A stretch of 5,235 nucleotides of DNA from an uncultured Actinomycetes bacterium (GTDB taxonomy: Bacteria > Actinomycetota > Actinomycetes > Nanopelagicales > Nanopelagicaceae). Within the stretch, counting starts at the first letter, position 1; every line of letters starts with the position of its first letter. Under the pieces are notes generated by a model, which was given only the letters and a program-made list of their open reading frames with translations, made no database searches and was not told the DNA's origin. Where the stretch lies: NCBI GenBank assembly GCA_903932885.1, contig CAIZHT010000131.1, forward strand, positions 1 to 5,235, written 5' to 3'. Of the stretch, positions 1 through 5,235 are shown piece by piece. Position numbers and translations under genes: made by a program.

Positions 1-972
1 GCACCCGGACGAGTTCGCAAACCAAGTGATGGAACTCCTTATCGCGTTTACACGCCTTTCTATAAAGCATGGTGTGCACATGGCTGGCGAAAGCCGGCAG
101 TTACACCGAAAGTAATTCCTGCAATAAAACCGGAGGGTTTTGCACGTGAATTTCCTGATTGGCAATTACCTGCCGGCACAGAGATAACACAAGCAGGAGA
201 AAAAGCTGCACTAAAAAGATTCAAGCAATTTCAAGCTCAAGGACTCGATACTTATGATGAAGATCGAAACATGGCTGGAATCGATGGCACAAGCAAGATG
301 AGCGCTCCTTTGAAATGGGGCGAGATACATCCACGTACTTTGCTTGCAGAATTAGGGGAGAGTAAAGCCCACGATGTATTTAGAAAAGAGATTGCTTGGC
401 GTGAGTTTTATGCTGACATTCTTTTTCATAATCCACATACAGAGACTGAATATTACGCACCAAAGTTTGCGCAGATGCGTTATGACGAACCAGGTGAAAA
501 ATTTACTGCATGGTGTGAGGGCAAGACCGGTTACCCATTTGTAGATGCAGCAATGCGACAGTTACTTCATGAAGGGTGGATGCATAATCGAACCCGTATG
601 GTCGTTGCATCATTTTTAGTAAAAGATCTGCATCTGGAATGGCAACTTGGTGCTGACTTCTTTATGGAACACCTCGTTGATTTTGATGTCGCATCAAATT
701 CTCATGGCTGGCAATGGACGGCTGGTTGTGGCACAGATGCATCACCGTATTACCGAATCTTCAATCCAATTGAGCAAGGTAAGCGCTTTGATCCCAATGG
801 TGATTACATCCGCAAATATGTCCCAGAGCTTGCACACCTAAATTCTGAAGAAATACATGAACCTTGGCTCGCCTCAACAGCATATGAAAAAGGTTATGTA
901 AAAAGAATTGTTGATCATGCTACAGAGCGTCTTGAATCTCTGGCTCGCCTTGAAGAGATAAAAACAACCTAG
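1..972 (+). CDS. phrB: Class I deoxyribodipyrimidine (CPD) photolyase, 5'-truncated by the window edge
   Basis: This flavoenzyme uses blue light and FADH- to split UV-induced pyrimidine dimers in DNA. The frame is open from base 1, so 323 C-terminal residues are present and about 130 (most of the antenna-binding alpha/beta domain) lie outside. The first internal ATG (271) is not the start: residues 13-25 (PYRVYTPFYKAW region) and 85-104 already match the family. Visible motifs are DGTSKMSAPLKWGE (95-108, FAD binding), WREF (133-136), GKTGYPFVDAAMRQL (174-188), WMHNRTRM (193-200), and SNSHGWQW followed by GTDASPYYRIFNP. Compared with E. coli PhrB from memory, W133 matches the dimer-contacting W277. 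W214 and W237 match the electron-transfer residues W359 and W382, W239 matches W384, and N233 matches the flavin-contacting N378. Tyr161 sits where E. coli has W306. The C-terminus (VDHATERLESLA) is complete. The gene converges on the cyclase gene and overlaps its stop codon. A CPD photolyase is much more likely than a cryptochrome. Confidence 0.96.
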   Translation, partial: APGRVRKPSDGTPYRVYTPFYKAWCAHGWRKPAVTPKVIPAIKPEGFAREFPDWQLPAGTEITQAGEKAALKRFKQFQAQGLDTYDEDRNMAGIDGTSKMSAPLKWGEIHPRTLLAELGESKAHDVFRKEIAWREFYADILFHNPHTETEYYAPKFAQMRYDEPGEKFTAWCEGKTGYPFVDAAMRQLLHEGWMHNRTRMVVASFLVKDLHLEWQLGADFFMEHLVDFDVASNSHGWQWTAGCGTDASPYYRIFNPIEQGKRFDPNGDYIRKYVPELAHLNSEEIHEPWLASTAYEKGYVKRIVDHATERLESLARLEEIKTT

Positions 973-2339
973 CCAGCAAAGACACCAATACCTTCACGCT
1001 TTGCTTGGTACATAGCTAGATCGGCTCGGCGCAATAGATCTTGTGATCCATCATTTGTAATGTGTCCAATACTTACTCCCAGATTTATACTTTCTCCTTG
1101 AACAAGAAATGGATAACTCAGTGTTGCATGCAGTGCTAGTGCCACCTCCATCGTGTGTTCGTAATTTCCAGTGACAATTACTCCAAATTCATCGCCTCCA
1201 AGACGTGCTAAGAGTGCATCATTAGGGAGCGCTCTACTGAAGCGCCCTGCTACTTGCTGCAGAACAATGTCACCAATTTCATGGCCATGACTATCATTTA
1301 TCGGCTTGAAACCATCGAGATCGAGCAGAAGTAATGCACCATCTTTATCAGTAAAAATCGCAAGTTCCCCAATCAATTTACGACGATTTGGTAATCCAGT
1401 AAGTTCATCGGTTCGAGCGAGAATTCTCTCTTCACCAATAGCACGTGCTTCTTTCAAGGCAATTGTCATTCGCAAAAATGCGAGAAGGAGAGTTGCAATC
1501 GTTGGAAAGAGAATAAAGCTTGGGAAGTAACCCGGGTTGAGGGCAACTATTGCCAAGAGGGTAGCGCTAAGAAAGACTGAAATTGTCAGCATGATTGGAT
1601 TCACGCTCTTCTGTGAATCAGTTACATCTCCTTTATGCCACATCGATTCACCGATAAGTGCCATTGCAATCAACCAACCATTATCTACAAATGATCCGAA
1701 ACGATATGTTCCATTAACGCTTTGCCATAGAAAGTAAAAATCGGAGAGAGTAAATACGAAAATCCCTAGCGCCAGGAAGGCGCTTCTTCTTCCTCGCAGT
1801 TGCGTAAGAAATGATGTCCCAACGACAGTAATGAGCACTAAGTCGGCTATTGGAAAACATATTGAAAAGAAGGTTGAGACTAAATCACCATTGAAGCGAG
1901 GCAATACTGGCTTTATCAAAAATGCGGTGACGAGTGAACTCAAACCTAATCCGATAATGGAGGCATCCATTATTTCAAGAGATGATAACTTCTTCTTTGG
2001 TGAAGAGATTCTTGGTAATCCAATGAGGGCAAATGGGTAAAAAAGAAGGTAGAAAGTATTTGCAATTATTTGCGAATAAGAAGAGAGATCATAAAAGGAG
2101 GAGATACTCGATATCAGAGAACCAAATCCCCACAGAGTAAAAGCGATTGAGATAGAAATAATTGCAATCCGATTAGATTCACTAAAATTTCTAGCAATGA
2201 GTAAAACAATAACTAGTACAACAAAGTTGTATAAAAATATTTCATTGATTGCAACTGGAGAACCCGAGAATTGTCCAGTAAGAAAATGCAGAAGTATGAG
2301 AATAGGAAGAGAGAGCCTGAGTAACTTTTGCTCTCTCAC
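969..2339 (-). CDS. Membrane-bound GGDEF diguanylate cyclase with a multi-spanning N-terminal sensor
   Basis: The predicted reaction is synthesis of cyclic di-GMP from two GTP at the cytoplasmic face of the membrane. Of 456 residues, about 1-293 are hydrophobic, with roughly nine or ten membrane segments (near 8-22, 33-49, 58-79, 90-108, 126-145, 156-177, 187-206, 221-234, 249-268, 273-291). No periplasmic ligand domain is visible, so the signal is unknown. The catalytic domain fills 305-456: DELTGLPNRR (311-320), metal-binding D340 in LLLDLDGF, HGHEIGD (351-357), intact GGDEF (381-385), GVSIG (421-425) and RRADLAMYQAK (437-447). The catalytic signature is complete, so the enzyme should be active. 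No RxxD product-inhibition site is at the usual spacing before GGDEF (residues 372-375 read PNDA). There is no EAL domain. The start is GTG with an in-frame TAG directly upstream, and no other plausible early start exists. It lies 53 nt downstream of the secreted-protein gene on the same strand, so co-transcription is plausible. Confidence 0.93.
   Translation of the reverse strand: MREQKLLRLSLPILILLHFLTGQFSGSPVAINEIFLYNFVVLVIVLLIARNFSESNRIAIISISIAFTLWGFGSLISSISSFYDLSSYSQIIANTFYLLFYPFALIGLPRISSPKKKLSSLEIMDASIIGLGLSSLVTAFLIKPVLPRFNGDLVSTFFSICFPIADLVLITVVGTSFLTQLRGRRSAFLALGIFVFTLSDFYFLWQSVNGTYRFGSFVDNGWLIAMALIGESMWHKGDVTDSQKSVNPIMLTISVFLSATLLAIVALNPGYFPSFILFPTIATLLLAFLRMTIALKEARAIGEERILARTDELTGLPNRRKLIGELAIFTDKDGALLLLDLDGFKPINDSHGHEIGDIVLQQVAGRFSRALPNDALLARLGGDEFGVIVTGNYEHTMEVALALHATLSYPFLVQGESINLGVSIGHITNDGSQDLLRRADLAMYQAKREGIGVFAG
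2309..2337 (-). repeat. 8-bp perfect inverted repeat at the start codon of the diguanylate cyclase gene
   Basis: GAGAGAGC (2309-2316) and GCTCTCTC (2330-2337) are perfect reverse complements separated by 13 bases. In the minus-strand transcript the stem begins with the last G of the GTG start codon, with a loop of AAAAGUUACUCAG. A stable hairpin here could slow translation initiation or affect mRNA stability. No T-run follows the stem, so it is not an intrinsic terminator. The regulatory role is inferred. Its existence as an inverted repeat is directly visible. Confidence 0.5.
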
Positions 2340-2367
2340 CTACCCCAGTAAATTACTTTTTCTTATC

Positions 2368-2391
2368 TCTAAGAATAGGGGCAGCCTTAGA
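2368..2391 (-). repeat. Short inverted repeat just after the secreted-protein stop codon
   Basis: On the minus strand TCTAAG (2391-2386) and CTTAGA (2373-2368) can form a 6-bp stem with a 12-base loop containing CCCC (2381-2378). It starts 1 nt past the TAA of the secreted-protein gene. The bases after it are A-rich rather than T-rich, so an intrinsic terminator is unlikely, and read-through into the cyclase gene seems possible. It may be chance, because the stem is short and AT-rich. Confidence 0.25.
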
Positions 2392-2392
2392 A

Positions 2393-3022
2393 TTAGTAGC
2401 CTTTGCTACAAATCAGTTTCGTCATTGCAAGGCCATCTTTTACCTCGTTTTGAGCATTCGTGTATTGAGCAAGTGCTTGACCACGATATGTCTGTTGGCG
2501 AGTAAGAGCACGTTGGAAAGTGGTGGCACCTGAACCTGCAATTGCCTTCTCCCAAGCTTTGATTGCTTCTTTCCACTTATCAATTGTCGCTTTGTTCTTT
2601 GCAAGATTTGCTGCATCTGCCTGCACGAGTGCAAGTGCTGCCTTTGCTTTCTCTAATTCAGCTTGGTATTTAGGAATATCGAGTGCTGCATCCGCCATAG
2701 ATTTTTGTGTTGCTGCAATCTCAATATCAAGTTGGGCAACAGTTGCATCTGTTGATGTCTTAATCTTTGGAAGATTTGCTTGAGTCTTTGTGTATGAATT
2801 TGCAGTAGTGAGGCAATCTGTTGAAAGCCATGTTAATTTTGAGTTCTTCACTGTTGGATTCTTGGCACACTTATATGTGCCATTACTTGTCTTTGATGTT
2901 GCACCTGACTTTGAGCAAGGCACACCGTTGCTGATCTTGGCAGCAGCACTTGCAGGAACTGCAGTTACTACTCCCGCTATTAATAGAGCGGCAAATGACG
3001 AAGATGCAATCTTGCGGAACAT
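2393..3022 (-). CDS. Secreted coiled-coil protein with a cysteine-paired N-terminal module, function unknown
   Basis: I do not recognise a named family. The 209-residue product starts with a clear Sec signal peptide: MFRK, a hydrophobic core (about 8-22), then PASA with likely cleavage after A26. No lipobox cysteine is present, so it is predicted to be released or cell-wall associated rather than a lipoprotein. Residues 29-70 form a small module, NGVPCSKSGATSK followed by GTYKC and a LTW...C ending (Cys36, Cys52, Cys70), similar in style to modules I associate with exported proteins of freshwater actinobacteria. Residues about 93-160 are Ala/Lys/Glu/Gln-rich and predicted to form long alpha helices or a coiled coil. 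A fourth cysteine (Cys206) sits four residues from the C-terminus, so two disulfides are possible. The ATG is supported by a strong GGAGGT 5 nt upstream. The gene sits between the SDR and the cyclase genes. A structural or envelope role is only a guess. Confidence 0.88.
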   Translation of the reverse strand: MFRKIASSSFAALLIAGVVTAVPASAAAKISNGVPCSKSGATSKTSNGTYKCAKNPTVKNSKLTWLSTDCLTTANSYTKTQANLPKIKTSTDATVAQLDIEIAATQKSMADAALDIPKYQAELEKAKAALALVQADAANLAKNKATIDKWKEAIKAWEKAIAGSGATTFQRALTRQQTYRGQALAQYTNAQNEVKDGLAMTKLICSKGY

Positions 3023-3027
3023 GTGAA

Positions 3028-3033
3028 ACCTCC
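3028..3033 (-). promoter_or_regulatory. Strong ribosome binding site of the secreted-protein gene
   Basis: The minus strand reads GGAGGT, five bases (TTCAC) before the ATG at 3022. This is close to the ideal Shine-Dalgarno sequence and fixes the start. No comparable site is visible before the SDR or the cyclase gene, so this protein is probably made in larger amounts than its neighbours. Confidence 0.85.
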
Positions 3034-3043
3034 ATTGATTATC

Positions 3044-3058
3044 TGGCTATGGTAGCCA
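3044..3058. repeat. Perfect 15-base inverted repeat in the leader of the secreted-protein gene
   Basis: TGGCTA-TGG-TAGCCA has 6-base arms around a 3-base centre. It lies 21 bases upstream of the ATG and 10 bases upstream of the ribosome binding site. It could be an operator or a small leader hairpin. It lacks a following T-run on either strand, so it is not a convincing terminator. It lies in the 101-bp gap (3023-3123), the longest non-coding stretch in the window and the likeliest place for a promoter of the secreted-protein gene. I could not pick a convincing -35/-10 pair there. Confidence 0.35.
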
Positions 3059-3123
3059 ATGCTTCCTGAGATATGCGGGATAAACTTGGCCATACCGCTG
3101 TGAAATTTATGTGAATTACGGCT

Positions 3124-3891
3124 CTAGCGCCTTTGTCTGGCTCGAATATTGATTCCCAGTTTTCGCACCAGTGGGCGGGGAAAGAATCGCGCAAAGGTGC
3201 TCAACAATAGGTATTGCCAACCCGGAACAGATATTGCCTTACCTGCTTGGCTATCACTCCACGCTTTCTTTACAACAGCATCGGATGTGAGCCACATGAA
3301 TTCGGGAAGTGCTGACATTTTCATTTTTCCACGTTGATGAAATTCAGTGTGAGTAAAACCTGGACAGAGCGCCATAACTTTTATATTTGTTTTTGAAAGT
3401 TCAGTATGAATTGATTCGGATAAGACCGTCAGATATGACTTTGAAGCACTATATGTTCCACCCGCTATCCAACTTGCAACAGATGAAACGTTGATAATCG
3501 TTCCCGAGTTTCGTTCCTTCATTTTAGGTAGAACTACATGCATGCAACGCATGGGAGCACGCACCAGCACATTCAGTAATTCTTCTTCAGCAACTATCGA
3601 GCTAGTTGTAAATGCATACTTGATACCAAAACCTGCATTATTTACAAGTACTTCAATCGCATTCTCTGCCAAATATTGCTCAACAATTGCACATCCCGTA
3701 TCCAAAGATAAATCTGCCTGGATTACAGCAGTTTCAACCTGGTAGGTACTTTTCAAAAACTCTGCACGTTCGAGCAATCGTGCGTGATCGCGCGCGACAA
3801 GAACAATGTTGAAACCTTGTGATGCTAGTAAACGTGTAAAACTCTCACCTATGCCAGCAGTTGCCCCTGTTACAAGTGCCCATTTCCTCAT
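3124..3891 (-). CDS. Classical short-chain dehydrogenase/reductase (SDR)
   Basis: This is a cytoplasmic NAD(P)(H)-dependent alcohol/ketone oxidoreductase, 255 residues, the usual length for classical SDRs. Residues 4-15 give beta-1 and the cofactor loop TGATAGIG (8-15). Arg34 after beta-2 (LVARD) suggests a preference for NADP(H). D60 lies in the adenine-contacting position and NNAG is at 84-87. The catalytic set is complete: N109 region, S137 (NVSSVAS), Y147 and K151 (YSASK). The CPGFTHTEFH segment (176-185) follows as in the DltE-like group (COG0300 type). The C-terminal part (about 222-240) is hydrophobic and followed by basic residues, which may mean membrane association or a greasy substrate. 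The ATG is only 9 nt after the stop of the GMC oxidoreductase gene with no strong ribosome site, so translational coupling is likely. The substrate cannot be read from the sequence. A steroid-like or long-chain alcohol/ketone is an inference from the neighbour. Confidence 0.93.
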   Translation of the reverse strand: MRKWALVTGATAGIGESFTRLLASQGFNIVLVARDHARLLERAEFLKSTYQVETAVIQADLSLDTGCAIVEQYLAENAIEVLVNNAGFGIKYAFTTSSIVAEEELLNVLVRAPMRCMHVVLPKMKERNSGTIINVSSVASWIAGGTYSASKSYLTVLSESIHTELSKTNIKVMALCPGFTHTEFHQRGKMKMSALPEFMWLTSDAVVKKAWSDSQAGKAISVPGWQYLLLSTFARFFPRPLVRKLGINIRARQRR

Positions 3892-3900
3892 GGGGCTACT

Positions 3901-5235
3901 TTATCCAATCCGTAATTCACCGATAGCACCAGCTGGCACAAATGGTTTATGAGGTTTGATCAGTGGAATTCGACGGTACTCATCGTTTTGAATAGGGCGT
4001 TCATCCTTTTCGCCCTTGTTTGGCCACATTGAAAATGCGCGTTCGGCTTGTGCAGTAATAGTCAGTGATGGATTAACACCAAGGTTTGCAGTAATTGTTG
4101 AACCATCTACGACGTGCAAGGTCGGATAGTTATAGACGCGGTGATAGGGATCAATAACTCCGCTGTGTTCATCGATACCGATTACACATCCACCAACAAA
4201 GTGGGCAGTAAATGGTGCACCAATGAGGTCACCAACATTTCCACCAGCAATGCCACCATAATTCTTAGCCACACGCTCCACTGTTTCATTTGCTGCCGGA
4301 ATATAGGTGGCATTTGGATGTTGGGAATCATTGTGGGATGTGAGTTTGAAGCCAAAGATTCCGCGTTTTCCACTTACCTTTATGGACGAATCAACGTTTT
4401 GCATAACAAGGGCGATGACGGTGCGCTCACTCCATTTTCGAACATTCAAAATTGTTGTAAAGAGCGATGGTTTCGCTAAAAATTGTCGCATCCAATGTTT
4501 GCGACGTGCTTTAGGTGTCCAGCCATCGGTAGCAATAGTTTGCAGTAGACCCATTGAGTTGCTGCCTTTACCGTATCGAACAGGTTCGACGTGGGTATCA
4601 GGTGACGGATAGAAGGATGAGGTGATTGCAGCACCACGACTAAAATCAATTTTTGTTGTTGGCATAATCGCACCAGTGAGTGCTTCGCTATTTGTCCGCG
4701 ATAAATTACCTAGGAAATCTGAGATCTTGGGCAAAGTTGTTGCCTTGAATTTATGCATCAGTTTCTGGGTGTTATAAGTACCAGCAGCAATAACGACATC
4801 GTGTGCATGAAAAGTTGTTCCTCTGGATCCAAATGGATCATCGGTATTCTTTGTACGTATCTTCCAACTGCCATCACTGAGTTGTTCAACCTTTGTTGCA
4901 GTTGTCAATGGAAATACTCTTGCCCCCGCCTTTTCAGCAAGTCCTAGATAATTCTTAGGCAAAGTGTTCTTTGCATTATGGCGACAGCCAGTCATGCAAC
5001 TTCCACAATTTGTACAACCCACACGTGCAGGTCCAACACCGCCAAAGTAAGGATCAGCACATTCAATGCCTTCGCCTTTACCAAAATGAATACCTAATGG
5101 TGCAAGTGTGAATGTGTGGCCTACACCCATCTCTTCGGCAACTTCTTTCATTGCTTGATCACTAGGGGAGAAGTATGGATTGAGTTCAACTCCCAACATG
5201 CGCCTAGCTAAATCGTAATAAGGCGTAAGTTCTGA
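3901..5235 (-). CDS. choD: GMC-family FAD oxidoreductase, cholesterol oxidase (ChoD)-like, 5'-truncated
   Basis: GMC flavoenzymes oxidise alcohols, passing electrons from FAD to oxygen or another acceptor. The frame is open to the window edge (first visible residues SELTPYYDLARR), so 444 C-terminal residues are seen. About 120 residues with the GxGxxG FAD-binding fold lie outside, and the Met at 5199 is internal. Similarity to mycobacterial ChoD (Rv3409c, about 578 residues) is extensive from memory: RMLGVELNP (11-19), DPYFGGVGPAR (61-71), the cysteine motif C74-x2-C77-x2-C80-x3-C84 followed by RHNAKNTL, EPVRYGKGSN (217-226), KWSERTVIALVMQ (267-279), AHFVGG (344-349) with candidate catalytic His345, and DPYHRVYNYPTLHVVDG leading to ANLGVNPS with candidate catalytic Asn388. 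The NPSLTITAQAERA end is typical of the GMC C-terminal domain. The gene is followed 9 nt later by the SDR gene. Cholesterol itself as substrate is unproven even for ChoD proteins, so the symbol marks the family and not a demonstrated activity. Confidence 0.93.
   Translation of the reverse strand, partial: SELTPYYDLARRMLGVELNPYFSPSDQAMKEVAEEMGVGHTFTLAPLGIHFGKGEGIECADPYFGGVGPARVGCTNCGSCMTGCRHNAKNTLPKNYLGLAEKAGARVFPLTTATKVEQLSDGSWKIRTKNTDDPFGSRGTTFHAHDVVIAAGTYNTQKLMHKFKATTLPKISDFLGNLSRTNSEALTGAIMPTTKIDFSRGAAITSSFYPSPDTHVEPVRYGKGSNSMGLLQTIATDGWTPKARRKHWMRQFLAKPSLFTTILNVRKWSERTVIALVMQNVDSSIKVSGKRGIFGFKLTSHNDSQHPNATYIPAANETVERVAKNYGGIAGGNVGDLIGAPFTAHFVGGCVIGIDEHSGVIDPYHRVYNYPTLHVVDGSTITANLGVNPSLTITAQAERAFSMWPNKGEKDERPIQNDEYRRIPLIKPHKPFVPAGAIGELRIG
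4984..5016 (-). other. Ferredoxin-like four-cysteine motif within the GMC oxidoreductase
   Basis: The codons encode CTNCGSCMTGC, i.e. C-x2-C-x2-C-x3-C (fragment residues 74, 77, 80, 84). This spacing matches the [4Fe-4S] binding loop of bacterial ferredoxins. The conserved RHNAKNTL follows instead of the proline usual in ferredoxins. The motif is shared with ChoD-type proteins as I recall them, so it is a subfamily trait. Whether it binds iron-sulfur, zinc or forms disulfides cannot be decided here. Confidence 0.6.

Noticed and set aside
271..273. ATG at 271 as the start of a short photolyase
   Set aside because: The same frame is open back to base 1 and encodes conserved photolyase sequence before it, so the gene is cut by the window edge rather than short.
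376..969. Cryptochrome rather than photolyase
   Set aside because: The Asn at the flavin N5 position, the WQW dimer-contact block, and the lack of a C-terminal extension all fit a CPD photolyase.
940..976. CTGGCT/AGCCAG stem across the convergent stop codons as a bidirectional terminator
   Set aside because: The loop is 25 bases and no T-run follows on either strand, so it does not look like an intrinsic terminator.
2197..2505. Plus-strand 102-codon open frame spanning the cyclase start and the secreted-protein end
   Set aside because: It is antisense to two well-supported genes, has no recognisable domain and no good ribosome site. It is a shadow frame.
3023..3123. Promoter for the secreted-protein gene, for example TTCACA with TTTATC or TACCAT
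   Set aside because: The spacings are wrong (14 bases for the first pair) or no -35 box matches. A promoter may exist here but I cannot place it.
4114..4479. Plus-strand 121-codon open frame inside the GMC gene
   Set aside because: It is antisense to strongly conserved ChoD-like sequence and its translation resembles no known family.
5197..5199. ATG at 5199 as the start of the GMC gene
   Set aside because: The frame continues to the window end with family-like residues (LTPYYDLARR), and the FAD-binding fold would be missing if the protein began here.
1..5235. tRNA, rRNA, CRISPR array, insertion sequence or long direct repeats
   Set aside because: No cloverleaf-like segment, regularly spaced repeats, transposase frame or terminal inverted repeats were seen. 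Nearly all bases are accounted for by the five genes.

Overview
The window carries five protein-coding genes packed almost without gaps. I see no RNA genes, mobile elements or CRISPR. Two of the genes are cut by the window edges. Base composition looks low to moderate in GC (roughly 40-45% by eye, not counted). The protein sequences look actinobacterial: the right-hand gene closely resembles mycobacterial ChoD-type GMC oxidoreductases as I remember them, and the secreted protein has a paired-cysteine N-terminal module of a kind I associate with small freshwater actinobacteria. A compact, low-GC actinobacterium such as the acI / Nanopelagicales group is my best inference. It is not proven from this window.

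Layout, left to right. Positions 1-972 (+) hold the C-terminal two thirds of a class I DNA photolyase. Its stop codon overlaps that of the convergent next gene in a shared CTAG (969-972). The other four genes are on the minus strand and read right to left. They are: a ChoD-like GMC flavoprotein oxidoreductase (5235-3901, N-terminus off the edge); a classical SDR dehydrogenase 9 nt downstream (3891-3124); after a 101-nt gap, a small secreted coiled-coil protein with a strong ribosome binding site (3022-2393); and after a 53-nt gap, a multi-spanning membrane diguanylate cyclase with a GTG start and a hairpin at its 5' end (2339-969).

How they may work together. The GMC oxidase and the SDR look like a two-gene unit, plausibly acting on the same hydrophobic or sterol-like alcohol/ketone. 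The secreted protein and the membrane GGDEF protein could form a second transcription unit, or be the distal part of one four-gene unit. The photolyase repairs UV damage and is functionally separate, although photolyase genes are often found near light- or isoprenoid-related genes in Actinobacteria. I did not find a clearly new biological system. The most notable points are the ferredoxin-like cysteine motif in the flavoprotein, the start-codon hairpin of the cyclase, the Tyr at the outer position of the photolyase electron-transfer chain, and the unassigned secreted protein.
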